DNA of 64,000 nucleotides from Halichondria panicea (GCF_963675165.1 NC_087391.1:2499001-2563000); one strand, 5' to 3'; shown: positions 43,207 to 54,811, counted from the first letter of the stretch. Translations and numbers: made by a program. The notes: generated by a model not told the origin, from the letters alone.

Positions 43207-44245
43207 TAACGAGAGAAAGGGCATTCCTTTTCGCACGGGTGGAGATGAAACCAAGAAAGGTTTGTGTTCACCCTATATGCCTTTTGCAAGGACATATTCT
43301 AGTACGAATCGTAAAAATGTGATAAGATTTCTACTCTGTGTAGTGTGTACGATACTGGCAGACACTTATCTCTGTAGTTATAGGAGGATGTGCCAAACAA
43401 GAGAATTTATGAAAGCTGGTGTGAAGAATGAAAGCTGGTGTGAAGGCTGAGCAAGTCAGGGCCACCGAAAGACAATCCAAACAAGAAGTAACTAAGCTCT
43501 TCAATAATGCCACTCCTGCAAAGCACAAGATGAAAATAAAGGCTTCCACTGAGTGGAAACATAAATTCTCTTGTTTGGCCTATCGCGGGCAGATACATAT
43601 TCCTACTACAGATGTGGAAAAAGATGATCTTTTGCAAGCAGGGCTAGGTGAAAAAGAGATTTCTTTCCATGACATGAATGCCAGTGCCGAGGAATTTCGA
43701 GATATTATCTGTGGAGAGTTCCCTCAATTGAAGAAAGCGGGAGGTTTTCAACGATGTAAATGCAGGTGGAAATACTGTCTATTTTTGCTCACGGTGCCCT
43801 GGAAACTTGAAACAGAGAGTAGGCAATGCGAAGACTTACATTCGTCCCCTTCAGAAAGATATGGACCTTAGTGTCGGGTATGCTTATCTGTTTTTTTGTC
43901 GATAAAAGCTGTTTCCCACAATGTAACGTATGCCGGACTAATTGTTTAGTCAACCTAATCACCCTTGTTAAATCATTTGTATTGTGCTGACCGTGTGCTA
44001 TTTCGTAATTGATAGCCTGAGGAGGAGTGTCTCACTTGTGGTACGTATTTGCCACTCATGGAGCTAGAAAATCAGTGTGAAAAAGCTTAGAGTGATTCCA
44101 AGAAGTTTTTGTTATGGTATATACGTATAAATATTATATATAAAGCAGCCCAAGAATGAGGACAAGGCAAAATGGTGTGTATGTGCATGTATTTGCTTGT
44201 TCGTTGTCTAACAAGCTGTATCTATAATTATGTACAACAAATCAT

Positions 44246-44345
44246 GTGTGTAGTGACCTCCCTGAAGTGCATTTTGTGAGTCGTACAACCCATGAGAAAA
44301 GTCCATCACCTGACCTCCCTGAAGTACATTTTGTAAGTCGTACAA
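44246..44345 (+). repeat. Two ~60-bp tandem copies in a HECT-gene intron
   Basis: GACCTCCCTGAAGT(G/A)CATTTTGT(G/A)AGTCGTACAAC occurs at about 44251 and 44310, with the donor-like GTAAGT only in the second. Confidence 0.7.
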
Positions 44346-44828
44346 CTTTTGGGTGCTGCTTACTCAGTGTGCTTACTCAATGTGTTTACTTTAGGGCAAT
44401 CACTATGATGTGGAGGAGGCTACCCATGCAACAAATCTTAACTGCTTCTGATTATACGTTATACGTGTTGTAGCATGAGTAAGTGTGTCTACTCACAGTG
44501 CTTCTCCACTATTGGGAAAAATTTTCTCGTGGAAAGTCCAGAAAAATGATCCTCTTTGTCTTGACATTCGGCGGGAATTTGTGGTTTGTGATGCGATACG
44601 TGAAGCAAAAAAAAGAAATTCTCTGAGTGGAAGTAAGTTAGACAAGTGTCTGTTGTTAGGCTCAAGGATGTGCTACTTCCACAGGTGACGTTTGTTGGGG
44701 AAGGAGCAGTAAACAGTGGTGGCCCACGAAGAGAGTTTTTTCGCTTGTTGGCGTCAGAAGCTTCAAACACGCTCTTCATTGGAAATGTTACAGCAAAGTT
44801 TTTTGTAATGAATGCTCAAGCTCTTCAG

Positions 44829-46700
44829 GTTAGTACGTTGACATGCATTCTCTGTAATGTGAACACCCTTTCACTGACTGTGACGTTTTATGCCACAATG
44901 TCGAATAATTTGTCTGTAACTTGTGAGTCAATCTCTAGCAATCACAATTTTGGGTATTCCTCTTCTCTGTTCTCTATTTTCTGACTGCTTTATCGTTACT
45001 TACCAGATCAAGATAGTTAATGCTCATTTCTAGCATTTCAAGAAGACATTCCTTGGTGTTTTCTCTTGTGCTATCTTCTTCAATGCAATAAAACTTTACT
45101 GCTTCCAGAGTAGCTTCACAAACACAGCCATGTAAGGTACGCATTGAATAAGGTAATAGGGCCTCTAGTCATGTGATACATCACATAGTTATGTGACTTT
45201 ATATTTCTATCGGAAATCCATTATCAAAAATGGCCGAAAATCAACTGTAAAAATTGAGATTAAAAATCGATTTTCAAAATCGATGATGCACACGCAATTA
45301 CATTCTGCCTGAATTTTTTTGCAAACGGCGTTCCATATACCTCAACATGTACTATAAACAACAGTGCATACACTCCTGGCTGCCGCTGGTACTAATCAAA
45401 GTTTCATTCAGCATTAGACTTTGAACTTTTGGCATCGATCCTTTTTAACAACAATCATCCTCGATCATTACCCACTCCTGCACTTTCCCTGCGACTCAAC
45501 TCTGCATGCAACTATCTTCAATCCACGATGCAACAAAATTATCATAATGTGTGTATCAATTAAAATGTTATATAGCTCCACCGAGGCAGGCATTCATTAT
45601 TTTTGTAGCATTATTACCGAGCAGTTAAACAAAGACTGCAAAGCTCTTAGTACATGTGATATAACAAGGGAGGAGATGCTCTCTGCTGCCTTTTCCTGCA
45701 GCTTTAGGTGAAGTTGACTCGACAACAGACCATTGAAATTTACTCCAAAGGGGCCAAAACCCAAAGAAGGCAAAGCTACGTCTGCTGCTGCCAGCAATAA
45801 AAAAAAAAGTACAGGTAAATGATTGTGGTCTTGATTAGATTGTCTTTCATAATTTTTTTTACACAACTAGGAAAATGCAGCTAAACTTCAAAAATATTAG
45901 GCACGGTCACTTGTATGCAAGCTATTTTAAGTTAATGTACGCCCCAAGACACTAAGAGAGCGAAAGTGAAGCCTAATCCAACCATAGATAGAGTAGAAGG
46001 GGATTGGCAATGGAAGTGGTTCACGTGATGCTTTTACATTGAAGACCTGTACCAAGTGCAAAACCATCCGTGTTTCGCCTAATGTGTAGTGAAGGCAAAA
46101 ATCAGCTTTCTATAACCCCCAAGTAATGTTTAGGAGAGTGTTTTTCAAACTAGACTTTCCTCTAGCACACTTCGCCTGTATTAATTTGACGTTTTGATCA
46201 TTTATATACTATTATCATTGTTTTGTGATGAATTAATTTATTATTATTATTATGTTTTTAATCATTGTACCTTGAACAATCACAGCTAGATGCCAGCAGA
46301 TATTTCCCCCGATGATAAGTAATAATTCTATCCACCCCACCATACACTAACTCCAAGAAGGACATCCTTATAATTTGTTCACCAGAAATAGCCTTCAATT
46401 TCGCGCCAAACTACCGCCAAACTACCTGGCTATTTGCCACATGACTTCCGGTGCCACGCCCACTCATTTATGAATCTAATTAGCGAGGTGCCGTATACTC
46501 CACCTGATCCATGCTGACATATAAACTGTGAAAGTGTTGTGTAAACTGTGGATAATGAATAATGATGATTATGCTGCGCTTTTTATAGAATTGCATGTTA
46601 CCTCAGCTCAGGAGTTGTTTTGTTCCACTGAACACTGCACTAGCACTAGCTCTCTGCACTGTAAATAGCTAGTGAGTTAACTATCATTATGTTGTCTACA
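44829..46700. other. No supported gene
   Basis: A possible HECT continuation (HFKKTFLGVFS, about 45035) is too short to trust. Otherwise AT-rich DNA with GATTTTCAAAATCGAT-type self-complementary words (45255-45290). Confidence 0.3.
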
Positions 46701-46719
46701 ACTGTAAAGCATCGATTGC

Positions 46720-48016
46720 TTGACAACGGCTCGAGCACCCTTCAGTGGCTGGAAATTACTCCTTCGATGTGTACTCAAAGCTGTTGATGCTGTTAGGATC
46801 GTTGTGTCGAGTACCTTGGTGTACCAGGTAGATGTCCTTTTTCCTGTATTACGAAATGTGGAGAGATTAAAGGGTAAAATGTTTCTGCTAGCTATACCAT
46901 TCCTATATCATCATTAATAGGCTTAATCGATCCACATCTAAACATGTCCAAAGTTATTGGATTGATTAATAGAAGCTCAAATTTCCAGCTTTGCCCTGGC
47001 CTTCTTCATGATTGGTATGAGAGAAAGTGTGACACGGCAGGGTTTCGTCAAAAAGACATCAGAAGTTTTGAAATTCCTTGCAAACGATACGAGTGTAATA
47101 CATGCCTTCTATGGCACAAGCCTTTCACACCATCTACATAATGTGTGTTCTGAGTGCAAAAAAAAAGCAAAACGGCTTGTACAAAATTATGAGTATGCTG
47201 TTACTGTTACTCCTAAACAGAAAGATGCATGGTAGGTGAGACTCCTCATCAAATTACCCAGTTTCAAATTTATCTCCTGCAAGTCAAATGGAAAGAATGA
47301 AGCGTTTAAAGAAGGATCTGGATATAAACAACTTCATCAGCAACACTTTCTTTGACCTTCTTGGAGATCTTTTTGGACATGATATTTATAATTTCTTTTG
47401 CAGTACAGTTGAGTCATGTTGCATGTGGTGAGAGTAGTATCAACATTGTTATTGTAACACCTTGTATCTCAAGTGGTTGTGGTTACAGTATAGAGATTTG
47501 TGACGTAGGAGTGGAGGAATGCTTTTTGTGCACAGTCTATTGGAGTTGCGTACTCTTCCTAATGAACTCTTGGTATTAGTGAGGAAACATTAAAAGGACT
47601 ACGCATTACTGGTGAGTGACGTGCATGTTGGACAACTACCGTATCACTAGAATGTTTACGAAATTTGCGAGAGTTAGTCAATTTGCTACAATAAAATCTA
47701 AATACGGTACTACATGTATCACTGATACTGTATGTATACATGTTTATTGCCATGTTTACCATGATTTCCCAGTCAAATCATTTGTCGAAATGACCAAGTT
47801 TCTCCTATGTCAGCCAAACTCAAATGACCTCTTCCTGTCTTCCTGCTTAGTCAAGAGGACACCGTCCCGGGAACCCCAATTTCAAGGAGTGTACACAGAA
47901 TGCTGTGGCCATTAGAGTCTTTGAACCTAGATCGCGTAAAGCGGCTTCTAGGTAATGAAGATCATATATTAAGTAAAGATGATGAAGTACCTTTGCCAAA
48001 ACGTAAGCGGCACTAA
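46720..48016 (+). other. Unassigned exon-like blocks
   Basis: Short open stretches with splice-like borders: SKVIGLINRSSNFQLCPG (46945), EVLKFLANDTSVIHAFYG and CSECKKKAKRLVQNYEYAV (47060-47230), RMKRLKKDLDINNF (47295). A last block after a strong pyrimidine tract (acceptor TTAG at 47849) gives either NPNFKECTQNAVAIRVFEP (stop 47951) or ending LPKRKRH (stop 48016). The frames do not assemble into one protein. Probably one decayed multi-exon gene of unknown family. Confidence 0.3.
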
Positions 48017-48139
48017 CAGAATTTTTATATCGCTCACAAAGTTCTATATTTTTTTATATAACTTATACTAATTCTGATATGACATGTATATATATAATAA
48101 TTGTTGTATGACAATGTCACAATCAAATCTTCAATCTAT

Positions 48140-48770
48140 GGGACTAGTTGTTTCCTTAGTTCAACGCTCTTCTTTGTAGATCGTTTTTCTAGTCTCTTGA
48201 ACTGCTCCATCCACATGGCAGCAATACACATACAATTTAACTATTTCAGCTAATAGCCAAGCAACATCTTCTTCCTTTTCTATGCATTGACATAGCAGTG
48301 TCCAGTGGAACTGAACACTGTCGCTGTCCACTATCTTAGGTCTTTTGAGGTCTTTTTGAGCATATGACTTGTAAGTAGCACTCGCGTTTGCTTCTCAATG
48401 TCCACAAATAGGGTAAATGCCTGGTTATTCAAAGGAAATAAACCCTAACCTTAACCTTAACCTTGGCCATCCATTCCTTTGTGTACTCCAGAACATCACT
48501 GTCATTGTCACTCACTACGACCATATCCCCAAGACATTCAAATAAATGCTGGTATTTCTGGTATTTCTTCCCAAAGATGGTTGGTTGGCATATGACAGAG
48601 CTTATAAGAAATGGAGCAATAATTATAGGAAACAGAAGTCAAAAGGCACCTGATTAAGAGTTACAGAGCAGTAGTCTGAGTAGACCAGCAGCTTTCCATT
48701 GACAAGAATTGTAATCTGTTGCAGGATGTAAAATTAACATCCGGTCATTGCATGGGCGAAAGGGGTCTAT
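48140..48770 (-). other. Minus-strand exon remnants of an unknown gene
   Basis: Reading down from 48730: ITILVNGKLLVYSDYCSVTLNQ followed by a GTGCC donor-like site (48648). Then TIFGKKYQKYQHLFECLGDM and NDSDVLEYTKEWMAK (48590-48465). Finally FHWTLLCQCIEKEEDVAWLL (48310-48250) and, in another frame, AAMWMEQFKRLEKRS ending KQLVP stop (48140). The last block resembles C-termini of a multicopy invertebrate family I cannot name. The TTAAGG repeat at 48443-48467 follows the second block directly. Confidence 0.3.
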
Positions 48771-50590
48771 GCGGCGTTGCGGCACTTGATTCTTCAGTCT
48801 AACGGCTTGGAGGTTCGGAGTGATTTGAAGAGATTTGACAAGGGTCAAACTATCATCAACTATCAACTAACGAGCTCAATGGCCTCTGCACCACCTCTGG
48901 TTACGCCGCCGGCGGCACCACCACCAAGACTGCCAAAGACCCAACTGCACTACGGGTACAGTGAGTTTTGCATGATCACGGGAGCCACCAGGTGTTGATG
49001 GTTTAGATGGTAGGCCAGGGATTTATGGCGTGGATGGTAGGCCAGGGGTAGATGGCGTGGATGGTAGGCCAGGGATAGATGGCGTGGATGGGGTGCATGG
49101 AGTGAACGGTTTGACGGGAAGAACTGGGATAGATGGTATGAATGGGTCGAGTGGGATGAATGGATTGCCAGGGGTGGATGGTGCGAATGGAACTGATGGG
49201 GTGAATGGACAACGTGGAGAGAGAGGAGAGAGAGGACCAGAATGATACAATCATTAATGGCACAAAATGTAAGTAAGTTGAATTGTATGTCCTGAAAGTT
49301 CCTAGAGAAATTCCTTACAAATAAATAAATTTTATTGTGTTTACAATCATTGATTATTTTTTCACCGTGTCCTTTTCTTGCAGAGAGCACTAACAAAAGT
49401 AGTAACTCTACTGGCGGGACTACTCCCTCAACCTCTACCACCCACCATTGAGGAGGCTTTGTTACAAGTATCTTCTGAGGTGGAGAAACAGAGGGTACTG
49501 ACCACAGCCATTGCTACAGAGAAACAGGAACAGCAAACCACTACCACGGTTAGTGCTATGGAGGAGACGACGCCCATTGTCGTCACCACCCTGAGTGGCC
49601 CTGAGATCACTGTCGTCACCACCACTGTCGTAACCACCCTGAGTGGCTCCGAACCCATTCTCGTAACCACCCTGAGTGGCTCTTGGCCCACTGTTGTCAC
49701 CACCCCGAGTGGCTCTGCTCATGAGTCCAACACTGGACCTTCGGCTGGACCGTCTGCTAGGCCATTCCGTAAAAGAAAGCGATCACAGGAAACTGTGAAC
49801 ATATTTTGTGCATCTTATAATTTTTTCTCATCTCTTTCCCCTTCATACTTGCAGGAAAACTTCGATACGCATGAACTTGAGGACAGGGGGAGGGGGAATA
49901 ATTGCATTGAGTTACTTGAGGGCAGGCGGGCCATATATGGATGTTTGAATAATTCATACTTACATAGGAGGGACATTTTCACTTTAAGTTTAAATATACA
50001 AACTGGATTTTCGATGTTGTTTGGCCGGCATATGGATTGTTCTGTATCTTAGGAATTCTTGCCTATAAAAATTATTTTGTAGTTACGGTGTAAAGGTTCT
50101 TGTATATAAATATGAGTGTTAGTGGGGATGGTTGCTTGGATTATAAATTGACTTAATTCTTTTGGTGACTCTGGTGAATTCTAGTTACTGCTGTATGTGA
50201 TGTAACGGCTTCTTCTTGCCTATAATTATAAATTAAGTGGAGTTGATTTCTCTCGCTGATTCTGTATGGCGTTAAAAAAAGGCAGACCATGTGCTACCCT
50301 TTTTAGTTTGAATTATTATAAAGTCATTCTAATGTATATATAGAGGCTGTAAGAAACAACCAAGTACAATTACAAGACTTTAAGCGATGGTAATCCATGT
50401 AACTCTGAAGCAGTCAGCAAGAGTAATTTTTGAGTATGGCAACTGTTGAAGTAAATGGAAACGGCAGTAGCAAAATACCCAAGCCGAATTTTCAGGATCT
50501 TTGATCACTCGTGTGGTCATACGGCATATGCTCCTGATGAAGTGGTTGTATCCAGGCTTGGCTTGTAAGAATCCCGGAGGCTTGCGATGA
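48770..50590 (+). CDS. Collagen-like gene, copy 1
   Basis: Blocks in order: a coiled-coil-like lead (HLILQSNGLEVRSDLKRF, 48780); MASAPPLVTPPAAPPPRLPK (48881); a Gly-X-Y region of about 27 triplets (GVDGLDGRPG to GERGERGPE, about 48985-49244) without interruption; and, after an intron ending CTTGCAG (49381), RALTKVVTLLAGLLPQPLPP, IEEALLQVSSEVEKQRVL, then VVTTLSGSEP-type 12-residue repeats and a basic RPFRKRKRSQET. The triplet block reads as a collagen helix with Asp/Val-rich positions. The Lys/Arg cluster looks like a nuclear signal, which is odd next to a collagen-type repeat, so the exons may be used in different frames or genes. A second copy lies at 61262-64000. Function unknown. Confidence 0.5.
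48984..49244 (+). repeat. Gly-X-Y triplet block, copy 1
   Basis: The frame PPGVDGLDGRPG...GERGERGPE stop consists of uninterrupted Gly-X-Y triplets built from a 9-bp GATGG(T/C) type minisatellite (GATGGTAGGCCAGGG repeated four times). X-Y is often V-D, R-P or I-D; GERGERG closes it. Pro-rich minus-strand frames are shadows. Confidence 0.75.
49381..49797 (+). repeat. VVTT(L/P)SGSxP repeat exon, copy 1
   Basis: About six 36-bp repeats encode variants of TVVTTLSGSEP, ending in a Ser/Gly/Pro stretch and RPFRKRKRSQE. It begins at a CTTGCAG acceptor. Copy 2 has more repeats. Confidence 0.65.
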
Positions 50591-50715
50591 GAGACACCAT
50601 GCACATGGGTTCAAGGCACTAGCCTTAACCTTTCCTCACTAGACTGATGACGGGACACCGAAAGGAGCGTTAAGATTTTGGAAGAGCGTGGCATTAATAC
50701 AGGCTCATTGCTGAT

Positions 50716-51087
50716 ATGAAAGTAATACTGAGTTGCCTAAAAGATTTTCACGATGCTTTGCACAATCTTGTAGAAAATAACGAACATGTGGTATTTTTAC
50801 TCCCAAAACAGAATTCCATTGTGAACTCAATGGAATTGAGAGTGTGGGGTAAAGCAAAGTGCTACACTCATCGTGATTATCAGTTCGGCAAACAGTATCA
50901 GAAGTTTTGTACTCAATATCTAGCGAAACAATTTCAAGAAGGTCCAGCAACTATAATGTTTAATGTTCTCTTATTTGAAAGGAAACCAGCCTGGAAAAGA
51001 AATGGAGAAGGAAGTGACGAAATTGCGAAAAGAATACAAATCGTACCGTTAACTTTAACGATCACAATCAAAGAACAATTAGCCTAA
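50716..51087 (+). CDS. Uncharacterised 123-residue frame
   Basis: The frame MKVILSCLKDFHDALHNLVE to TLTITIKEQLA is well balanced in composition and has a plausible alternation of charged and hydrophobic residues (VVFLLPKQNS, FCTQYLAKQFQEG, TIMFNVLLFERKPAW). I do not recognise a domain. There is no signal peptide or membrane helix. It lies between the end of the collagen-like copy and a LINE relic. It may be a real small gene, a last exon, or chance. Confidence 0.3.
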   Translation: MKVILSCLKDFHDALHNLVENNEHVVFLLPKQNSIVNSMELRVWGKAKCYTHRDYQFGKQYQKFCTQYLAKQFQEGPATIMFNVLLFERKPAWKRNGEGSDEIAKRIQIVPLTLTITIKEQLA

Positions 51088-51369
51088 AAGCACCTATAGT
51101 TTATACACCTATAGTTTTGTATTCAAATGTATTACTTTTTTTGTGTTAATTGAGTTTTAACGAATTTCATTATTGAACTGATGTGATGATGTGAACTGAA
51201 CTGATGAAAAAAAAATACTATGCATTACATGTTAGCAAGATTGGTTAACATCTTCGCTGTCGATATAGATAGCCATAATAATATTATTAGTCGTGTGTGC
51301 ATGGATGCACGTTGTTGTTATGGTTAATTACATGTAACTTTCATGTTCAGGGTACATGTATATATATAG

Positions 51370-51900
51370 ATGACATAACAACCTATATTAACAAATCATC
51401 TGTTTTCATCTTTGCTGATCATACAAAACTAATTTAAAGAGTGAGCTCACAAGAGGACTTAACAGACCTACAAACGGACCTTGACAATCTAATGTCTTAG
51501 TGTGAAAGTGGAATCTCTCTTTAAACACAAATAAGTGTATCAGTATGCATATACATTTGGGCCAAAAAATCATTCGCATACCTACTCTTTAGGTAACACA
51601 CCACATGTAGCTATGTAGATCTAGACTGTCCGACTAACCACTTGAAATAGCTAGTAAACCCTGATACTTCAAGGACGAAATCTTTGGCTAGTACGGTATG
51701 GTGAAAGTTAATTATAAATTTTGTCTACAGAATCGTATAAATACTTAGGCATCACGGTCCAAAAATCTCTCTCGTGGTCATCACACGTAAACACGATATG
51801 TAAGAAGGCCTTCACCTCATTAGAAAAGCAATCCAGTGTGCCTCAATCAAAATATTGGTCGCATGTGTGCAAATAGAAGCCTCTATTCCTGTGTGTACGT
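51370..51900 (+). pseudogene. LINE (non-LTR) reverse transcriptase fragment
   Basis: SSVFIFADHTKLI (51400) corresponds to the catalytic F-A-D-D block of non-LTR RTs with the second Asp changed to His. It is followed by EDLTDLQTDLDNLMS, and then YKYLGITVQKSLSWSSHV and ICKKAF (about 51735-51810), the conserved thumb phrase of Jockey/CR1/L2-type elements. Stops lie between the blocks. No 5' ORF, endonuclease or tail repeat is present. Confidence 0.75.
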
Positions 51901-52239
51901 ACAGGTATCTCCTCAGACGGGAAGAAAGGAAGAGTACTTAGTTGAGGTAATTATAAGTGTTGAAAGCCTAGCTTGTAAGTTAAATAATGTATAGGATTTG
52001 GATCAAGATCAACTCAACGATTCCGGGATATTTGATTCAAGTTTCTGTGTAAGTTTGGGAGGACCCACCACCGGCCAGTGATACTGTGAAGCAACGGCCA
52101 AATGTAAGCTTTGCACATAATTATTGCAACAAACACTACTACTCAGCCAGGATTCGGACAACCAACCAATATATAAAACGTCACCCATAATTTATTTACC
52201 GCTATAATTATGGTATAATAAATATATATATGTGTTGTG

Positions 52240-52629
52240 CATGCATGCATGCAACACAAACATGCAGGCCAGACATATTGAGAGCTACGGAGTATATCTG
52301 ACACAATGCCAGCTCGATGAGGCTCTGGACCAGAGCTGCAGCTCACCCACTCGACTCATGCGTAACTTAATCTCATGCTTCTTCCCTCCGACGCTGCTTG
52401 CTAAATCCTCATGCTTTGGAACGAGACGCTTTCCGAAGCTCAATGAAGAGTTCAGTAAGTTATAGCTATTATATATAATTATAACACCATAAGAAATCTG
52501 TATGATAAACTCATGTCATACGCGTACAGGGTTTGTGCAGAAGAAATACCCAGCAGTGGGAAGGTCAACTCTTGTAAATGCTGTCAATGACACCCTCAAA
52601 TCTACTGGCCTGATACGTGTTCTGTGAAC
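52240..52629 (+). pseudogene. BEN-domain fragment, two exons
   Basis: Exon A after a possible acceptor (CATGCAG, 52267) reads HIESYGVYLTQCQLDEALDQ, SPTRLMRNLISCFFPPTLLA and SSCFGTRRFPKLNEEF to a GTAAGT donor (52455). The intron ends CGTACAG (52530). Exon B joins in frame as R-FVQKKYPAVGRSTLVNAVND and stops at 52629 after GLIRVL. The pattern (R.MRNL...FP..LA.S...G, then KYP......LV.A.ND) is a BEN domain, distinct in sequence from the BEN protein at 40169. No upstream exons are recognised, so it is a fragment or the last part of a gene. Confidence 0.6.
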
Positions 52630-53865
52630 ATTTTGTCAAATCCAACCACTCGTTACCTAAATATACATATGTACAGTTTCCGTTGAGTAATGGACTTCCC
52701 TCAAATCAGCTGGTTGGTCATGTCAACATGCTTCAGGTAAGTATCATGTGTATATTTATTTCATCCAGCCACTCGTTACCTATGTACAGGTTCCATTGAG
52801 TATTGTGACACTGCTTGCTCATAGAAATTCCTATGATATAAGTGAATATATTCAAACTTGATAGCTTCAAACGATTTGTGCAGGACAAGTGAAGTTAAAA
52901 TAATCATAATGATGAAGAGTAATTATTTCATTGAACCATCGTTTCACAGAATTTACTGGCTGTTTTATAGCGGCGAGTTCCACATGAAGCTTTGAAATTG
53001 GTTTGTATGTCTTTTGAAACGGTGTATATTCAATCAGTATACCACCACTATCCAACTCCCTCTTCTTTACATCGACTATTTTCTTAACTATAGCCAGCGT
53101 AATCTGAATCATGGCCGTTGACAAAGACGATCATTACAGACACACGGTCGCATTCTTGTTGCAAATGCCGATATCCTCTCTCTAGTTGCCATCAATTTCT
53201 TGGTAGTCTCTGTAAACAACCAGGTGTTCTGGATAGGAATATGTTCATGGATGGGTCCATGGTTGGGTCACTTCTGACCAAGTAGGATTTCTTATTCTTG
53301 CCCTCCAACTTATAATTATAATCATTTTTCAAGCAACCAAGCAAATATAATAATACAGAGTATAATTAATATGTCTTGGACAAAAACTTTGAGAAACATC
53401 TCATACGTACGTACCTACCTAGTACCTAGCTCAACTAGAGCACTAAAGTGCAAACCCTCGGCTGGTGACATGATTATAAAGAAACCAGAAGACTGATATA
53501 ATGCAGTGCATATAGTGATGTTGTTATCATCATCATGCATGACTTGCACAGCAACTCAGGAGCAATAAAACTAAACCAGACTGGAGGCATGCTGAAACAT
53601 TTGAGAACAGGTAGTAGTACTATAAATATATGCACTGTGGATTAGGATCACAGCAAAGAAGCATGGAGTCTCAGAGAAGTATGGCTCCAGGTCCTGCATG
53701 GATCCCAGTCAGCTAAAGCAAGCTTTCTGGTTTAGTGACCCTGTTCCAATATTGTTCCTGGTATATACAGCTTTCTACTTTAGTGACCCTGTTCCATTGT
53801 TTCTGGACCTGGTACAGGATCACTTCAGTTATAAGTAACGCATGTGCAAGTTCTGTTCAAGCTAC
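52630..53865. other. No supported gene
   Basis: AT-rich. CACTCGTTACCTA with a CAGTTTCC or CAGGTTCC phrase and TTGAGTA recurs at about 52647 and 52773, a diverged local duplication. A minus frame at 52867-53124 has no recognised domain. Confidence 0.35.
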
Positions 53866-54130
53866 ATTTTGCTCGCTTTTATTAGACAATGAAGCTTTAA
53901 CACCGAAAGCTGCCACTATTAGAAGTACTGACTTGTTGTGTGGAGGCTACCCATGCTGTAAACGCAGTGCTAGAGCATCCAGGTAAGCAGACCCAGTCAC
54001 AAGCTTCTTAGCTTTTGCTCGTTTTTATTTGACAACGAAGGTTTAACATGAAATTCTGCCACTATTAAAATTAATAACTTGTTGTATGAAGGCTATCCAT
54101 GCTGTAAACGCAGTGCCATGGCATGCAGGT
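53866..54130 (+). repeat. Tandem duplication of ~140 bp
   Basis: TTTTGCTCG(C/T)TTTTATT, CTGCCACTATTA and GGCTA(C/T)CCATGCTGTAAACGCAGTGC each occur twice, at about 53869-53985 and 54013-54128, each followed by a donor-like CAGGT(A/G)AG. Confidence 0.7.
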
Positions 54131-54254
54131 GAGTAGACTCACACATTACAAACAAACAAACAAACAGACCAACGGACTACTATACCCGTGGCCGCCCACG
54201 CGCGCCTCGGGTAACTAGTGTTCAAGCTGGTGCTGTGTAAGCGTTCTCTCGTCC

Positions 54255-54345
54255 GGGGAATCTCAAGATTCATTTCCGTATTCATAAGGGAGAGAAGCCG
54301 TACACTGCAATAAATCCTTTTCCAACTCTTCAGACCAGAGCCTCC
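54255..54345 (+). pseudogene. C2H2 zinc-finger linker fragment
   Basis: The frame contains IHFRIHKGEKPYTA, matching the end of a C2H2 finger and its linker (H-x3-H-x-G-E-K-P-Y). The next finger's Cys pair is absent (AINPFPTLQT). Only this scrap is visible. Confidence 0.4.
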
Positions 54346-54811
54346 AAGTAGAGACACACAGCTCCCTGGCTGAGACGAAAGGGGGCATGGTCAGAAGCCA
54401 CATGATGACACACCCACTTCCGGTGCTCATCTTTCGCGCTTATAACACACGCCCATTTGTATTTCGCGGACCACATGTAAATTTCGCACCACTACACTGA
54501 TAAATTCATGTAGTATGTCTCTCATTAATGTTGGTACAGCAGCTTTTGGCTCACCAAGTCAAATATTAGTGTATCTAAGAAGTCTTGGTTTGCTCGCAGA
54601 CGACATGGATTGTGCTCGGTAAGACAGTATAACTCTAGAAAACATTATTACAACACAAATCATTATAGTTGTGGTGATGACATGGAAGAGAGATGTGAAA
54701 GATTGGTTGCCTGCAAGGCACGTAAGACTAGCAAAACTGTAATTCCCCTTCGGACTTGGATCCTCCTGATTCACCTCTGGGCCTACCAACTTCCAGTGTG
54801 TACAGGTGAAC

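Larger units (their letters stand above)
36568..44828 (+). pseudogene. HECT-type E3 ligase-like gene, split by the 6.5 kb element
   Basis: N-terminal exon: MASRSLSASDRPGKQW to SPSTSS (36568-36660), in the same frame as NERKGIPFRTGGDETKKG beyond the inserted unit (43209 onward). Next EFMKAGVK, disturbed by a 19-bp tandem duplication (about 43409-43446), then WKHKFSCLAYRGQIHIPTTD, EKDDLLQAGLGEKEISF, FPQLKKAGGF, a 1-nt shift, and NAKTYIRPLQKDMDLSVG. A small CxxC exon follows (CLTCGTYLPLMELENQC, 44030-44085, ending in a stop). Last come HECT N-lobe pieces DIRREFVVCDAIREAKK (44565-44620) and VTFVGEGAVNSGGPRREFFRLLA (44686-44755), split by a ~55-bp intron. The C-lobe with the catalytic Cys is not found. 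HECT ligases transfer ubiquitin; this copy is broken. Confidence 0.6.

Noticed and set aside
49003-49263. Minus-strand frames rich in STP-like triplets over the collagen block
   Set aside because: Antisense shadow of the Gly-X-Y minisatellite; the plus strand gives regular collagen triplets.
54180-54230. GC-rich stretch suspected as a tRNA or snRNA gene
   Set aside because: No A/B box or cloverleaf could be formed; no tRNA gene was recognised anywhere in the window.
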